Source of the DNA: Synechococcus sp. SynAce01
GTDB lineage: Bacteria; Cyanobacteriota; Cyanobacteriia; PCC-6307; Cyanobiaceae
Reading direction: 5' to 3'
Assembly: GCF_001885215.1 (NCBI RefSeq)
Contig: NZ_CP018091.1
Location: 1,364,001 to 1,428,000 of the forward strand
DNA length: 64,000 nt
Numbering within the stretch: the stretch's first letter is position 1; each line of letters begins with the position of its first letter. A model generated the notes under the pieces. That model was not told where the DNA came from and made no database searches. It saw only the letters and a list, made by a program, of their open reading frames with translations. Both the position numbers and the translations under genes were made by a program. Positions 18,475 to 27,922 of this stretch are shown here, one piece after another.

Positions 18475-19781
18475 CCCAGGGCCTCGAGCAGGGGCCTGAG
18501 TTTCCAGCCCAGTTCTTCGGCCTCGGCCGCCGGGTCGGAGTCGGCGACGATGCCGCAGCCGGCGTGGGCCCGCAGGCGCCGGCCGTGCAGCATCAGGCTG
18601 CGGATCAGGATGTTGCTGTCGAAGCTGCCATCGGCCCCCAGCCGGAACAGGGAGCCGCAGTAGGGGCCGCGGGCCACGGGCTCGATTTCGCCCAGGCGTT
18701 GGCAGGCCCGCAGTTTCGGGGCGCCGCTGATCGAGCCCCCCGGCCAGCAGGCCCGCAGCAGATCCACCAGGCCGGCGCCGGAGCGGAGCTGGCCCTCCAC
18801 CACCGAGGTGAGATGGTGCACCTGGCGGTAGCACTCCAGCCCCACCAGTTGCGGCACCTGGATGGTGCCCGGCTCGCAGACCCGTCCCAGGTCATTGCGC
18901 AGCAGATCGACGATCATCACGTTCTCGGCACGGTCTTTGGGGCTGCTCACCAGGGCGGCGGCGGCAGCGGCGTCGGCCTCGGCATCGCCATGGCGGGGGC
19001 GGGTGCCTTTGATCGGCCGGGTTTCCACCTGGCCGCTGGCGCTCACCTGCAGGAAACGTTCCGGTGAAGCCGACAGCACGGCGTCCTCGCCGTTGATCAG
19101 CAGCCCGGCGAACGGTGCCGGACAGTGCTGGCGCAGGCGTTGATAGAGCGCCAGCGGATCGGGGCGTTGCTCCAGCACAACCTCGCAGCAGGCCGAGAGA
19201 TTGGCCTGGAAGAGATCGCCGGCGGCGATCCTTTCGCGCAGCTGGCTCACCTGGGCGGCAAAGACGGCCTCGCCGGTGTGCCAGTGCCAGCGGCCGGGAT
19301 CGATCGGCTGACCAGGCGGGTCGGCGGGCACCTGCTCGGGGCTGAGCCCGGCCACCAGCTCCTCCCAGATCCCCAGCCGGAGGGGCTCCTCGCCCTCCAG
19401 CCAGAGCCGCCGGCCGCTCAGATCGAACTGCAGCAACGGGTCGTAGCGGCCGGCCACAAGGGTTGGCATGGCGGGGGACCGCCAATGATCGGCGGGCTCC
19501 ACCCAGGCGCCGGCCTCGTAGGCCAGCCAGCCCAACCAGGTCCCGCCTGCGCCCACCAGCTGGGCCAGGGCCTCGAAGGGATCCCTGGAACCGTCGCTGC
19601 CCGGCAGCCCGCGACAGACCACCAGCTCCCGGGGATCGGCGCCCAGCACGGCGGTGGCGCCGAGCGGACTGCCATCGCCATCGAGCCAGCCGAGCCCATC
19701 GATCCCGAAGCGGGCGGTCAGGGCCTTGGCAACGGCCCAGGGTTCCCGCCAGGGAAGCTCTCGCCGCTGGACTGCCGCCAT
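18471..19781 (-). CDS. pabB: aminodeoxychorismate synthase component I
   Basis: Chorismate-binding enzyme, 436 residues. Conserved blocks are FQANLSACCEVV, the ASPERFLQVSASGQVETRPIKGTRPR region, KDRAENVMIVDLLRNDLGRVCEPG and PGGSISGAPKLRA. Next to pabC it is best read as the p-aminobenzoate enzyme rather than anthranilate synthase. The start at 19781 lies 7 bases after queC. A longer upstream frame reads into queC and is not PabB-like. Confidence 0.88.
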   Translation of the reverse strand: MAAVQRRELPWREPWAVAKALTARFGIDGLGWLDGDGSPLGATAVLGADPRELVVCRGLPGSDGSRDPFEALAQLVGAGGTWLGWLAYEAGAWVEPADHWRSPAMPTLVAGRYDPLLQFDLSGRRLWLEGEEPLRLGIWEELVAGLSPEQVPADPPGQPIDPGRWHWHTGEAVFAAQVSQLRERIAAGDLFQANLSACCEVVLEQRPDPLALYQRLRQHCPAPFAGLLINGEDAVLSASPERFLQVSASGQVETRPIKGTRPRHGDAEADAAAAAALVSSPKDRAENVMIVDLLRNDLGRVCEPGTIQVPQLVGLECYRQVHHLTSVVEGQLRSGAGLVDLLRACWPGGSISGAPKLRACQRLGEIEPVARGPYCGSLFRLGADGSFDSNILIRSLMLHGRRLRAHAGCGIVADSDPAAEAEELGWKLRPLLEALG

Positions 19782-19788
19782 GCTGATT

Positions 19789-20502
19789 TCAGCTGCTGCC
19801 AGCCCTGGCCCGCCGCCAGGGGCTGGCCAGATCAGGGCGGCCGGCCTCGCTGAGGGCTGTGTCGCGGATGCGGCAACTGTCACAGCGGCCGCAGGGTTCA
19901 GCACCGCCGGCGTAGCAGCTCCAGGTGGCCTCAATCGGTACCCGCAGCCGGAGCGCCTCGCGAACGATCCGTGCCTTGTCCCACTCCACCAGGGGTGCCC
20001 AGAGCCTGGTGCCCTGGCCCTCGCGGCCGCTCTTGCTGGCCAGATCGGCCAGATGCTGAAAGGCGGCCAGGTAGTCGGGCCGGCAGTCGGGGTAACCGGA
20101 GTAATCGATGGCATTGACGCCGAGCACCAGCCGCTGGGCGCCTCGGGCTTCAGCCAGGCTCAGGCCCAGGGCGATGAACACCGTGTTGCGGCAGGGCACG
20201 TAGGTGGGTGGAATCGTGCCTTCCACCACGCCGCTCTTTGGCAAGGCGATGGCGGGATCGGTGAGGGCGGAGCCGCCCCAGGCCGCCAGATTCACCGCCA
20301 CGGTGAGGTGCTCCTGCAGGCCCAGGGTCTGGGCCAGGCTGTCTGCGGCAACCAGTTCCTGGCGATGGCGCTGGCCGTAGTCGAACGACAGACCGATCAC
20401 CCGATCGCCTGCTTCGATCGCCAGGGCCGCGGCGGTGGCTGAATCCAGGCCGCCGGAGAGCAGGGCAACAGTGGTGCGGGTTGTCACGTCTGCTGCTCTC
20501 AC
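19789..20502 (-). CDS. queC: 7-cyano-7-deazaguanine synthase
   Basis: QueC makes preQ0 from 7-carboxy-7-deazaguanine with ATP and ammonia, for queuosine in tRNA. The 237-residue protein has the PP-loop [16 protein letters not shown] near residue 14 and the C-terminal zinc site C-x7-C-x2-C-x2-C ([16 protein letters not shown]). It overlaps the end of the kinase-like gene by 4 bases, and both are in the same operon as pabB and pabC. Confidence 0.95.
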   Translation of the reverse strand: MRAADVTTRTTVALLSGGLDSATAAALAIEAGDRVIGLSFDYGQRHRQELVAADSLAQTLGLQEHLTVAVNLAAWGGSALTDPAIALPKSGVVEGTIPPTYVPCRNTVFIALGLSLAEARGAQRLVLGVNAIDYSGYPDCRPDYLAAFQHLADLASKSGREGQGTRLWAPLVEWDKARIVREALRLRVPIEATWSCYAGGAEPCGRCDSCRIRDTALSEAGRPDLASPWRRARAGSS

Positions 20503-22577
20503 GGTGGTGGTGCTGGCGGAGCAATTGGTCTTGGCGGTGCCGGGGGCGGATTGGCTGGCCTGGAGGGTTGCTGCTCTGCTTCGCCGCCTGGCCGGATCGG
20601 TTGGTTCGGGGCCGTTGGCGTCCGGGGTACCAGGGGGAGGCCAGGGGCGTCAGGCTCCGTCAGAGCCGGTTCGGGCCTTGGTTCGGGCGGCGGCTCCGGA
20701 GGCGGTGCCTCAACCTGCAACGTGAGCGAGATCGAGGCTGCGGCAACGCCGTCATTGCTGACCAGCACCTGCACCTGGGAGTCTTCGACTCGTTCAACGG
20801 TGATCCTGCGCAGGGGACCTTTCGGTTCGAGCTGGGTGCCATTGCTGTCGTAGACGCTCATCTGCATCAGCGGGGACCCGTTCACCCCGAGGGAGAGTCG
20901 GTAGCCCTTGGGCACCCGGATCGGGAAGACCCGCGCGCCGCCGGCCTGAATGCGGGCCGAAACGATTCGCGCCTGTTCGGGAGCGACCTCGATCGATTCG
21001 ATTCTCAGGTTTTCCAGGGTTTGTTGAGCAGCGGCATACCAGAGCTGTCGCTGGGGCTCGGGTGGGATGTCCTTGCCGGCGCGGCCTGGCAGCAGGTTCT
21101 GGGCATTGCCGGACACCAGCTGCCGCAGCACCGGCGGGCTTAAGCCCTGGCCGGCCAACCGCTGCTGCTGGGCTTCCCAGTCGCCGGCACTGAAGCCTCC
21201 CAGCCGGCTGCGTAGCGACAGGGGCAACGTCTCCACCCGCACCAGCCAGTCTTCAGCCAGCTCATTCCACACCCGGCGCAGGGGCGCATCCTCAAGACCA
21301 TCGCCTGGCAGGCGCCCACCCCGCTCGGGGAACTGGGCCAGCAGGCTGGAATCCACCAGCTTGAGGAACCAACCCCGATTCACCTGCAGCGCCCTCAGGC
21401 GATTGAGCAGCTGCTGGCGTTGGTCCACCTCGGCGGGTGGCAGGCTGGAGGGGAGCTGCTGCAGCGGTACCTCCGCCTGGGTGTCGCTGGGGGCACTGGA
21501 GCGGCCCAGAAGCCACCAGCCCAGACTGATTCCCACCACGGCGGAGAGCGCCAAGGTCACCACCAGGGGCCAGAGGCGTCCTTCGACAGCCTCCTCCTTG
21601 TTCTGCTGGCGCGATCGCGCCAGCACCGGCGGCACCGGCTGGGGCGACGGAGTTGGCTCGGCCGCTGCTGGCTGGGTTTGGGGCAGTTGGATCTGTTGCG
21701 CCGGGCTGGCCGCTGCCGGCGGTGGCACCAGAACCACGGTGCGGTCGGCCCTGGGCACCGGCCCTGTGCTCTCGGGCATCGGCAGCTGTTGAAACGCCTC
21801 CAGGGCATTGCCGGCCGAGCTGAACCGCCGGGCGGGATCGGCGCTGATCAGGCGTTCGATGGCGGCCTGAAACGGGGGATCGAGCGCCAATCCACTCGGC
21901 CAACGCCAGGAGAGGCTGGCTGGATCCAGCAACCCTGCGGGCTCCTCGCCACTGAGCAAGACCAGGGCCACCACCCCCAGGCTGTAGAGATCCATCCAGG
22001 CCGCTGCCGGTGCGCCGCGGCCCAGCTCCGGCGGGGCATAGCCAGGCGTCGCGCCCGTGGCAGCACGACTGTCGTTGCCGAGGCCAGTCGTCAGACCGAA
22101 GTCCAGCAGGACGGGCAACCCATCGCGGTCGCGGCGCAGCAGGTTGGCGGGGCAGAGATCGCCATGGACCAGCTCCTGGCCATGCAGCACCGCCAGCACC
22201 GGCAACAACTGGCGCAGCAACAGCATCACCTCCCCGTTGCCGAAGACCAGCTGGCGTTCACGCCTCGCCTCGATCAGCTCCCGGTAGGTGCGACCCCCCT
22301 GCCACTCGCGCACCAGCCAGAGATCGCCGTCGCGGCTGATCACCTCTCCGAAGCGGGGGACCTGGGGGTGAAGCACCCCCCGCAGCTGGGCCCAGAGCTC
22401 CTGCAGCCGGGGCTGGTCCTGATCGGGCCCCAGTTGCCGCAGCACAATCGGCGCCTCAGCCGCCAGCTGGTCGCTGGCGCGCCAGAGCTTGCCCTGGGTT
22501 CCATCGCCCAGTTCCGCCTCCAGTCGGTAACGCTCGGCGATCACCACTCCAGGTGCCGCGCTGGCCATGCTTTCCAT
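20499..22577 (-). CDS. atypical serine/threonine protein kinase-like membrane protein
   Basis: A 692-residue protein with a kinase fold (about 17-270), a proline-rich linker, one transmembrane helix (about 335-358), an extracytoplasmic domain and a proline-rich C-terminus. The glycine loop is [10 protein letters not shown] and the DFG motif (159-161) is intact. The lysine of the VAIK motif is replaced by Arg47 (VLRQL), and the catalytic loop reads HGDLCPAN, with Gly for Arg and Cys142 for the catalytic-loop Lys. It is therefore probably a weak kinase or a pseudokinase. It is first in an operon with queC, pabB and pabC. Confidence 0.85.
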   Translation of the reverse strand: MESMASAAPGVVIAERYRLEAELGDGTQGKLWRASDQLAAEAPIVLRQLGPDQDQPRLQELWAQLRGVLHPQVPRFGEVISRDGDLWLVREWQGGRTYRELIEARRERQLVFGNGEVMLLLRQLLPVLAVLHGQELVHGDLCPANLLRRDRDGLPVLLDFGLTTGLGNDSRAATGATPGYAPPELGRGAPAAAWMDLYSLGVVALVLLSGEEPAGLLDPASLSWRWPSGLALDPPFQAAIERLISADPARRFSSAGNALEAFQQLPMPESTGPVPRADRTVVLVPPPAAASPAQQIQLPQTQPAAAEPTPSPQPVPPVLARSRQQNKEEAVEGRLWPLVVTLALSAVVGISLGWWLLGRSSAPSDTQAEVPLQQLPSSLPPAEVDQRQQLLNRLRALQVNRGWFLKLVDSSLLAQFPERGGRLPGDGLEDAPLRRVWNELAEDWLVRVETLPLSLRSRLGGFSAGDWEAQQQRLAGQGLSPPVLRQLVSGNAQNLLPGRAGKDIPPEPQRQLWYAAAQQTLENLRIESIEVAPEQARIVSARIQAGGARVFPIRVPKGYRLSLGVNGSPLMQMSVYDSNGTQLEPKGPLRRITVERVEDSQVQVLVSNDGVAAASISLTLQVEAPPPEPPPEPRPEPALTEPDAPGLPLVPRTPTAPNQPIRPGGEAEQQPSRPANPPPAPPRPIAPPAPPP

Positions 22578-22593
22578 CAGGTTGCCGCGTCCA

Positions 22594-23628
22594 TCAAGGC
22601 GCTCGCCGGGGCTGGCTGAGCCCCTTGGCGGCCAGCCAATCGTGGTTGTAGAGGCGGGAGCGGTAGCGGTCGCCGCTGTCGCAGAGCACCGTCACGATCG
22701 TGTGGCCAGGCCCGAGACGGCGGGCGGTCTCGACGGCCGCGGCCACATTGATGCCCACGGATCCTCCGAGGAACAGCCCTTCGCGCCAGAGCAGGTCGTA
22801 GATCGTGGCGAGGGCGCTCTGATCGTCGATCCGAACCGCGTCATCCACCGGAGCCCCTTCCAGGTTGGCGGTGATGCGGCTGTTGCCGATCCCCTCGGTG
22901 ATCGAGCTTCCCTCGGCCTTCAGTTCGCCAGCCGTTGCCCAGCTGTGGAGGGCGCTGCCATGGGGATCGGCGAGCACGCAGCGCACGGCGGGCGAACGCT
23001 CCTTGAGATAAAGCGCCACCCCGGCATAGGTGCCGCCCGTGCCGGTTGCCGACACCCAGGCATCCACATGGCCGCCGGTCTGCTCCCAGATCTCCGGACC
23101 GGTGGTGCGGTAGTGGGCGCGCCGGTTGGCGAGATTGTCGAACTGGTTGGCCCAGATGGCTCCGGGGGTTTCGGCCGCGAGCCGGCCCGAGAGCTTCACG
23201 TAATTGTTGGGGTCGCGGTAGGGAACCGCCGGCACGGTGCGCACATCGGCCCCGAGCGAGCGCAGCAGGTCGATCTTCTCGGCTGACTGGGTGTCGGGAA
23301 TGACGATCAAGCTGCGGTAGCCGCGGGCATTGCAGAGGTGGGTGAGGCCGATGCCGGTGTTACCGGCGGTGCCTTCGACGACCGTGCCCCCTGGCTGCAG
23401 CTGGCCGCCTTCCTCCGCCTCCAGCAGGATTCCCAGGGCGGCCCGATCCTTGACGGAGCCGCCGGGGTTCATGAATTCGGCTTTGCCGAGGATCTCGCAA
23501 CCGGTGAGCGCACTGAGCTGGTGCAGGCGAATCAGCGGCGTGTTGCCCACCGCCCCCACGAATCCCTGGCAGATCGTGCCTGGACGGTTCGTGCCCTGGT
23601 TCACCGTTGGCTGGCTGCTGCCCATCAC
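22594..23628 (-). CDS. cysteine synthase A-like PLP enzyme
   Basis: Beta-replacement PLP enzyme, 344 residues. The PLP lysine lies in NPGGSVKDRAALG, the substrate loop is EGTAGNTGIGL and the phosphate-binding loop is ATGTGGTYAGV. It resembles the longer CysK-like branch (CysK2/SQR-linked) more than standard 310-residue CysK, judging by the RRAHYRTTGPEIWEQT stretch. It is divergent from egtB, so a role in supplying or handling sulfur for ergothioneine is possible. Confidence 0.85.
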   Translation of the reverse strand: MMGSSQPTVNQGTNRPGTICQGFVGAVGNTPLIRLHQLSALTGCEILGKAEFMNPGGSVKDRAALGILLEAEEGGQLQPGGTVVEGTAGNTGIGLTHLCNARGYRSLIVIPDTQSAEKIDLLRSLGADVRTVPAVPYRDPNNYVKLSGRLAAETPGAIWANQFDNLANRRAHYRTTGPEIWEQTGGHVDAWVSATGTGGTYAGVALYLKERSPAVRCVLADPHGSALHSWATAGELKAEGSSITEGIGNSRITANLEGAPVDDAVRIDDQSALATIYDLLWREGLFLGGSVGINVAAAVETARRLGPGHTIVTVLCDSGDRYRSRLYNHDWLAAKGLSQPRRAP

Positions 23629-23657
23629 GCCGGCCCTGCAGAAGTGAACGAACTTTG

Positions 23658-23704
23658 CTGATCGTACGGTCGGCGGCTGACCCGCCTGCGCCCCTTACGA
23701 TCAG
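23658..23704. promoter_or_regulatory. widely spaced inverted repeat between the cysK-like gene and egtB
   Basis: CTGATCGTA (23658-23666) and its exact complement TACGATCAG (23696-23704) lie 38 bases apart, centre to centre, in the 95-base divergent gap. The arrangement could let one regulator bind two half-sites and control both genes. No T-run follows, so it is not a terminator. Confidence 0.4.
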
Positions 23705-23723
23705 AATCAGCAACAGTTAGGCC

Positions 23724-24998
23724 ATGGCCACCGCCGCCCCGACCGAGGCCTTGTTGGAACGCCTGGGGTCCACACGGCGGCGAAGCGAAGAGATGGTGGC
23801 GGGGCTGGAGCCCGAAGACCTCGGCCTGCAGGGGATGGCTGACGCCAGCCCGCCGAAGTGGCACCTCGGCCACACCACCTGGTTTTTCGAAACCTTCCTG
23901 CTGCGGCCCCATCTGCCCGGCTACACCCCGGCCGACAGCCGCTGGGGCTACCTGTTCAATTCCTATTACGACGCCATCGGCGCCCGCCATCCCCGTCCGG
24001 AACGGGGTCTGCTCAGCCGCCCGGTGATCGCTGAGGTGATCGCCTGGCGCCGGCGGGTGGATGCCGGCCTGACGGCCCTGCTGGAGCGGCTCGGCAAGGA
24101 ATCGGGCCCCGAGGCCGAACCCCTGCTGGAGCTGTTGGAACTGGGGCTGCAGCATGAGCAGCAGCACCAGGAGCTCCTGCTCATGGACCTGCTCGACGGG
24201 TTCAGCCGCAATCCGCTCGAACCGGCGGCCTGGGCGGGGGGCGCTGGTCCCGAAGCCGGCTATGGCCCCAGCCAGGTGGCCGGCCCCTTGCGCTGGCTGG
24301 CTGGCCCCGCCGGATTGGTGGAGATCGGCCATCCAGCCAATGGCGGCGGCTTCCACTTCGACAACGAGGCTCCCCGTCATCGCGTCTGGCTGGAGCCCTA
24401 CGCCATCGCCAACCGGTTGGTGCGCAACGGCGATTACGCCACCTTCATCGCCGATGGCGGCTACCAGCGCCCGGAACTGTGGCTGAGCGAAGGCTGGGCG
24501 GCCGCGCTGGCTGAGGGCTGGCAGGCGCCCCGCTATTGGCGTGGCAGCGGGCCTGCCTCCGGTTGGGAGTGGGAATTCAGCCTGGCCGGCCGCCGCCCCC
24601 TGCATCCCGAGGCTCCCGTTCGCCATCTCAGCTGGTTCGAAGCCGACGCCTATGCCCGCTGGGCCGGTGCCCGGCTGCCCAGCGAGGCCGAGTGGGAGGC
24701 CGTTGCCTGTGCCGAAGAGCTCCAGGCAGGGGCAGATGGCTGTGGCGAGCGGATCGCAGAAGTGGATGGGCTGCTCTGGCAGTGGACGGCCAGTCCCTAC
24801 CGCCCCTACCCGGGCTTCCAGCCAGCGGCCGGTGCCGTGGGCGAATACAACGGCAAGTTCATGAGCTCCCAGATGGTGCTGCGCGGCGGCAGTTTCCTGA
24901 CGCCGGCGCAGCATGCGCGCCCCACCTACCGCAACTTCTTTCCGCCGGGCAACCGCTGGATGGCCAGCGGCCTTCGCCTGGCTAGGGACGCCTCATGA
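23724..24998 (+). CDS. egtB: hercynine oxygenase / sulfoxide synthase
   Basis: Non-haem iron enzyme of ergothioneine synthesis, which joins a thiol to hercynine with oxygen. The 424-residue protein has an N-terminal DinB-like domain with iron ligands H50 (HLGHTTWF) and H144/H148 (HEQQHQE), and a C-terminal FGE-sulfatase-like domain (GARLPSEAEWEAVA, VLRGGSFLTP). Whether cysteine or gamma-glutamylcysteine is the donor cannot be told from the sequence. It overlaps egtD by 4 bases. Confidence 0.93.
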   Translation: MATAAPTEALLERLGSTRRRSEEMVAGLEPEDLGLQGMADASPPKWHLGHTTWFFETFLLRPHLPGYTPADSRWGYLFNSYYDAIGARHPRPERGLLSRPVIAEVIAWRRRVDAGLTALLERLGKESGPEAEPLLELLELGLQHEQQHQELLLMDLLDGFSRNPLEPAAWAGGAGPEAGYGPSQVAGPLRWLAGPAGLVEIGHPANGGGFHFDNEAPRHRVWLEPYAIANRLVRNGDYATFIADGGYQRPELWLSEGWAAALAEGWQAPRYWRGSGPASGWEWEFSLAGRRPLHPEAPVRHLSWFEADAYARWAGARLPSEAEWEAVACAEELQAGADGCGERIAEVDGLLWQWTASPYRPYPGFQPAAGAVGEYNGKFMSSQMVLRGGSFLTPAQHARPTYRNFFPPGNRWMASGLRLARDAS

Positions 24999-25993
24999 GC
25001 ACCCAGTTCCTGGAGCGGCAGTCTTTCCTGGAGCGACAGGCCGTTGCCCTGATCGATCTCCACCCGGTTCCCGCCGATCTGGAGCGGCTGGCAGTGGAAG
25101 GCCTCAGCCGCGTCCCTAAACAACTGCCCGCTTGGTTCCTCTACGACGCCGAGGGCTCCAGGCTGTTCGATGCGATCTGCCGGCAACCCGAGTACCGCCT
25201 CACCGCCACCGAAACCGCCCTGCTGGAGCAAGAAGCGGTGGCGATGGCCGCGGCGATCGGCCCCGGCCTTCCTATTGAGTTCGGTGCCGGCAGTGCCCGC
25301 AAGGTGTCGCCCCTGCTGGAGGCCCTTGCCCCTGCGGCCTATGTGGCGCTGGACATCAGCTCCAGCCACCTGACGGCAGCCTGCGGCACTCTCCAGGCCC
25401 GCCATCCGGCCACCGCCGTGCTCGGCATCTGCTGTGATTACAGCCAGTTGCAGGACCTGCCGGCCCATCCCCTGCTCGAAGGCCAGCGCCGGATCGGTTT
25501 CTACCCCGGCAGCTCCCTGGGCAACTTCGAGCCCCCCCAGGCCAGGGCGTTGCTGGCCCAGTTCGCCCGGCTGCTCGGCCCCGATGGCTGTTTGCTGATC
25601 GGTATCGATCAGCCACGGGCGGTGGCCAGCCTGGAGGCGGCCTACAACGACCGAGCCGGCTATTCCGCCGCCTTTGCCAGCAACCTGCTGGTGCGGCTCA
25701 ACCGTGACCTCGGCGGCAGCTTTGACCCCGAGGCCTTCAGCTATCGGGCCCGCTGGCAGCCTGATCAGTGCCGCATCGAGATGGCCTTAGTCAGCCAGGG
25801 GCAACAGGTGGTGCGGCTCGCCTCCCAGGACTGGACCTTCGCCCCCGCTGAAGCCCTGATCACTGAGTACAGCTACAAGTACACGCCGGAGGCCTTCGCG
25901 GCCCTGGCCGGCTCTGCAGGCTGGCGGCCGCGCCAGCGCTGGAGTGATCCGGCCGGTACGTTCTCTCTGCATCTTCTGGAGCCTCAGCCATGA
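24995..25993 (+). CDS. egtD: L-histidine N-alpha-methyltransferase
   Basis: SAM-dependent enzyme that trimethylates histidine to hercynine, the first step of ergothioneine synthesis. At 332 residues it has the usual LPAWFLYDAEGSRLFDAI block, the SAM site EFGAGSARK, and FYPGSSLGNF, whose Asn belongs to the histidine pocket. EITEYSYKY-like residues near the end also fit EgtD. It sits between egtB and a 74-residue gene with 4-base overlaps on both sides, so expression is tightly coupled. Confidence 0.95.
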   Translation: MSTQFLERQSFLERQAVALIDLHPVPADLERLAVEGLSRVPKQLPAWFLYDAEGSRLFDAICRQPEYRLTATETALLEQEAVAMAAAIGPGLPIEFGAGSARKVSPLLEALAPAAYVALDISSSHLTAACGTLQARHPATAVLGICCDYSQLQDLPAHPLLEGQRRIGFYPGSSLGNFEPPQARALLAQFARLLGPDGCLLIGIDQPRAVASLEAAYNDRAGYSAAFASNLLVRLNRDLGGSFDPEAFSYRARWQPDQCRIEMALVSQGQQVVRLASQDWTFAPAEALITEYSYKYTPEAFAALAGSAGWRPRQRWSDPAGTFSLHLLEPQP

Positions 25994-26214
25994 GCCGCGA
26001 CGACCAACGCCAGGCGATGCGCCAGGTGCGGGAGGGGCTGATCGACCAGCTCGAAACGCTCTACCGCCAGGCCTTCGACAGCATCGGCGCCCAGGATCTG
26101 GGCGAAGGGGCCATCGCCCGGCTCACCCAGCTATTGCTGCGTTCGCGCGAAGCGGCGATCACGCCGCTGCAGGAAGAGATCGAGGCTCCGCTGATCACGC
26201 GGGCCCCGGAATGA
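25990..26214 (+). CDS. small conserved protein, putative hercynine metabolism small protein
   Basis: A 74-residue, mostly helical, charged protein starting with the ATGA overlap at the end of egtD. Small proteins at this place beside egtBD recur in marine Synechococcus and Prochlorococcus, and from memory are annotated there as a hercynine metabolism small protein. There are no catalytic motifs, Cys or His clusters. The biochemical role is unknown; the link to ergothioneine is by position. Confidence 0.65.
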   Translation: MSRDDQRQAMRQVREGLIDQLETLYRQAFDSIGAQDLGEGAIARLTQLLLRSREAAITPLQEEIEAPLITRAPE

Positions 26215-26252
26215 ACCACTTCTGATGGGCCGTCGCCGATGACCTCTCCCCG

Positions 26253-26783
26253 ATGAGCAGCAGCTGGTTCGATCAGCTTGAGGCCCAGCTGGATCGTCAG
26301 CTAGAGGCCTTTTTGGGCTCTCACCCGGAGCAGCAGGTGCTGCTTGAGCTGGAGGAGCGCCAGGAGCGGCAGCGGCGCCTGAACCGCCAGCGCCTGCAGA
26401 TTCAGGGCCAAGCTGAGAGCGCCCGAGCGGCGCTGCTGGAGCTGGCGGCCGAGATCACCCAGTGGCAACAGCGGGTCGAGCGGGCCCGAAAGGCCGGTGC
26501 CGAGGCGCTGGCCGATCAGGCGGAGGCCCACCTGCGCCAGCTGATGGGGCAGGGCCGCGACCGCTGGCAGGTCCTCAACGACCTGGGCCTCACGTTCAGC
26601 CAGGTGGAGACGGAGCTGGCGGAGCTTGAGGCCTCTGGCGGCCCGGCCACCCCGTCGGGTGGACGCCCCAAGGCCGCTGCTGATCGCTCCGAGCCACCTG
26701 ACCTGGAGCAGGCCTGGGCCAGCTTCGAGAAGGAGCAGGCCCTGGAGGATCTGCGCCGCCAGCGCCGCTCCCCGAGGGCCTGA
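26253..26783 (+). CDS. coiled-coil protein, putative hercynine metabolism protein
   Basis: A 176-residue acidic and basic coiled-coil protein: residues from about 10 to 130 are heptad-like and rich in Glu, Gln, Arg and Leu, followed by a Gly/Pro linker and a short C-terminal helix (EQAWASFEKEQALEDLRRQRR). It has some general resemblance to PspA-like coiled coils but I cannot place it in that family. It lies 38 bases after the small egtD-linked gene, and position suggests the egt operon continues through it. Confidence 0.65.
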   Translation: MSSSWFDQLEAQLDRQLEAFLGSHPEQQVLLELEERQERQRRLNRQRLQIQGQAESARAALLELAAEITQWQQRVERARKAGAEALADQAEAHLRQLMGQGRDRWQVLNDLGLTFSQVETELAELEASGGPATPSGGRPKAAADRSEPPDLEQAWASFEKEQALEDLRRQRRSPRA

Positions 26784-26796
26784 GCAAGCAACGGCG

Positions 26797-27594
26797 ATGG
26801 GATTTCTGCTCTCCAAGTTGCTGCCGCTGCTCGCCTATCCCCTCGGTCTCAGCCTGGTGCTGCTGCTGGCCGCCCACTGGGGCCGCAGCCGCCGCTGGTC
26901 TGGCTGGCTGGGCAGCAGTGGTCTCGCCCTGCTCTGGATCAGTGCCATGCCGCTGACGGCCCGGCAGCTGGTCTGGGGGCTGGAGGAAGCCAGCGCCGCC
27001 CTCACCCCGGTGGTGGTGCCCCGCGCCGATGCCGTCGTCGTCCTGGGCGGCGGCCTGCAGGCCCAGCTGCCGCCCCGCGCTGCCGTGGAGGTAACAGGCG
27101 CCGGTGACCGGCTGCTCACCGGGGTGCGGCTGATGCGGGCCGAGAGAGCGCCGCTGCTGTTGCTCAGCGGCGGCAAGGTCAGCTTCCGCCGTGACGACCC
27201 CGCCCCGGCTGAAGCCGTCACGGCCCGCACCCTGGCCCTGGAGCTGGGTGTTCCCACAGCCCGCATCGCCATCAGCGACACGGCGCGCACGACCGCCGAG
27301 GAGGCCGCCGCGGTGGACCAGATCGCCAGGGAACGGGGCTGGAGCTCGGTGCTGCTGGTCACCAGCGCGCTGCACATGCCCCGCGCCCTTGCCAGTTTTC
27401 AGCGCCGCACCGGCCTCACGGTGATCCCGGTGGCCTGCGATTACATCCTGCCGAGCCGTAACCAGCTCGGCACCGTCACGCCTGGATCGCTGCTGATGTC
27501 CCTGCTTCCCGATGCCAACGCGCTTCAGCTCACGACATTGGTGGTCAAAGAGCGGATCGGCCTGCTGGCCTATCGCTGGCGCGGATGGGGTTGA
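26797..27594 (+). CDS. YdcF/ElyC-family membrane protein (DUF218)
   Basis: A 265-residue protein with two N-terminal hydrophobic segments and a DUF218 domain: VVVLGGGLQ, LLLSGGK, DTARTTAEEAAAV and LLVTSALHMPRALASF. In E. coli a relative (ElyC) affects envelope biogenesis; the activity is unknown. The start at 26797 is chosen because upstream codons belong to the coiled-coil gene. It lies 13 bases after that gene. Confidence 0.8.
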   Translation: MGFLLSKLLPLLAYPLGLSLVLLLAAHWGRSRRWSGWLGSSGLALLWISAMPLTARQLVWGLEEASAALTPVVVPRADAVVVLGGGLQAQLPPRAAVEVTGAGDRLLTGVRLMRAERAPLLLLSGGKVSFRRDDPAPAEAVTARTLALELGVPTARIAISDTARTTAEEAAAVDQIARERGWSSVLLVTSALHMPRALASFQRRTGLTVIPVACDYILPSRNQLGTVTPGSLLMSLLPDANALQLTTLVVKERIGLLAYRWRGWG

Positions 27595-27629
27595 GCTGAA
27601 CCCAACGGAGCCGAACGGGCTCGGGCCAA

Positions 27630-27893
27630 TTACTTCTTGGGGGCCGGTGGTACCAGGCTCACCCCTTCCGGCGGCGGGGTGGGATCGGGATCGGCGATCA
27701 GCATGTGCTGCAACACGATCTCGGGGCGCTCACTGTCGCGCCAGCGGATGCGGTAGGCAGGCATCTTGGTGCCTCGGCTGGTGGTCTGCTCCACCGGCTC
27801 CATCACCCAACCCCGACGGGACCGGCCCTGGGGATTCCGCTTGACCACCGCATCGGCGTGTTTGAAGCGAAACCCGACGCGCTCACCACTCAT
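27630..27893 (-). CDS. conserved hypothetical protein, 87 residues
   Basis: A small basic protein with the look of a compact beta fold (VGFRFKHADAVVKRN, AYRIRWRDSERPEIVLQHMLIADP) and a proline-rich end. I recognise no family. It follows lysS in the same direction by 29 bases and converges on ydcF. Confidence 0.6.
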   Translation of the reverse strand: MSGERVGFRFKHADAVVKRNPQGRSRRGWVMEPVEQTTSRGTKMPAYRIRWRDSERPEIVLQHMLIADPDPTPPPEGVSLVPPAPKK

Positions 27894-27922
27894 GGGCTGG
27901 GATGGATGCCAACGTCTCCCAA

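Noticed and set aside
18475-18834. N-terminal extension of the pabC frame
   Set aside because: These codons are an alternative frame through pabB; the ATGA overlap at 18474 is the natural start.
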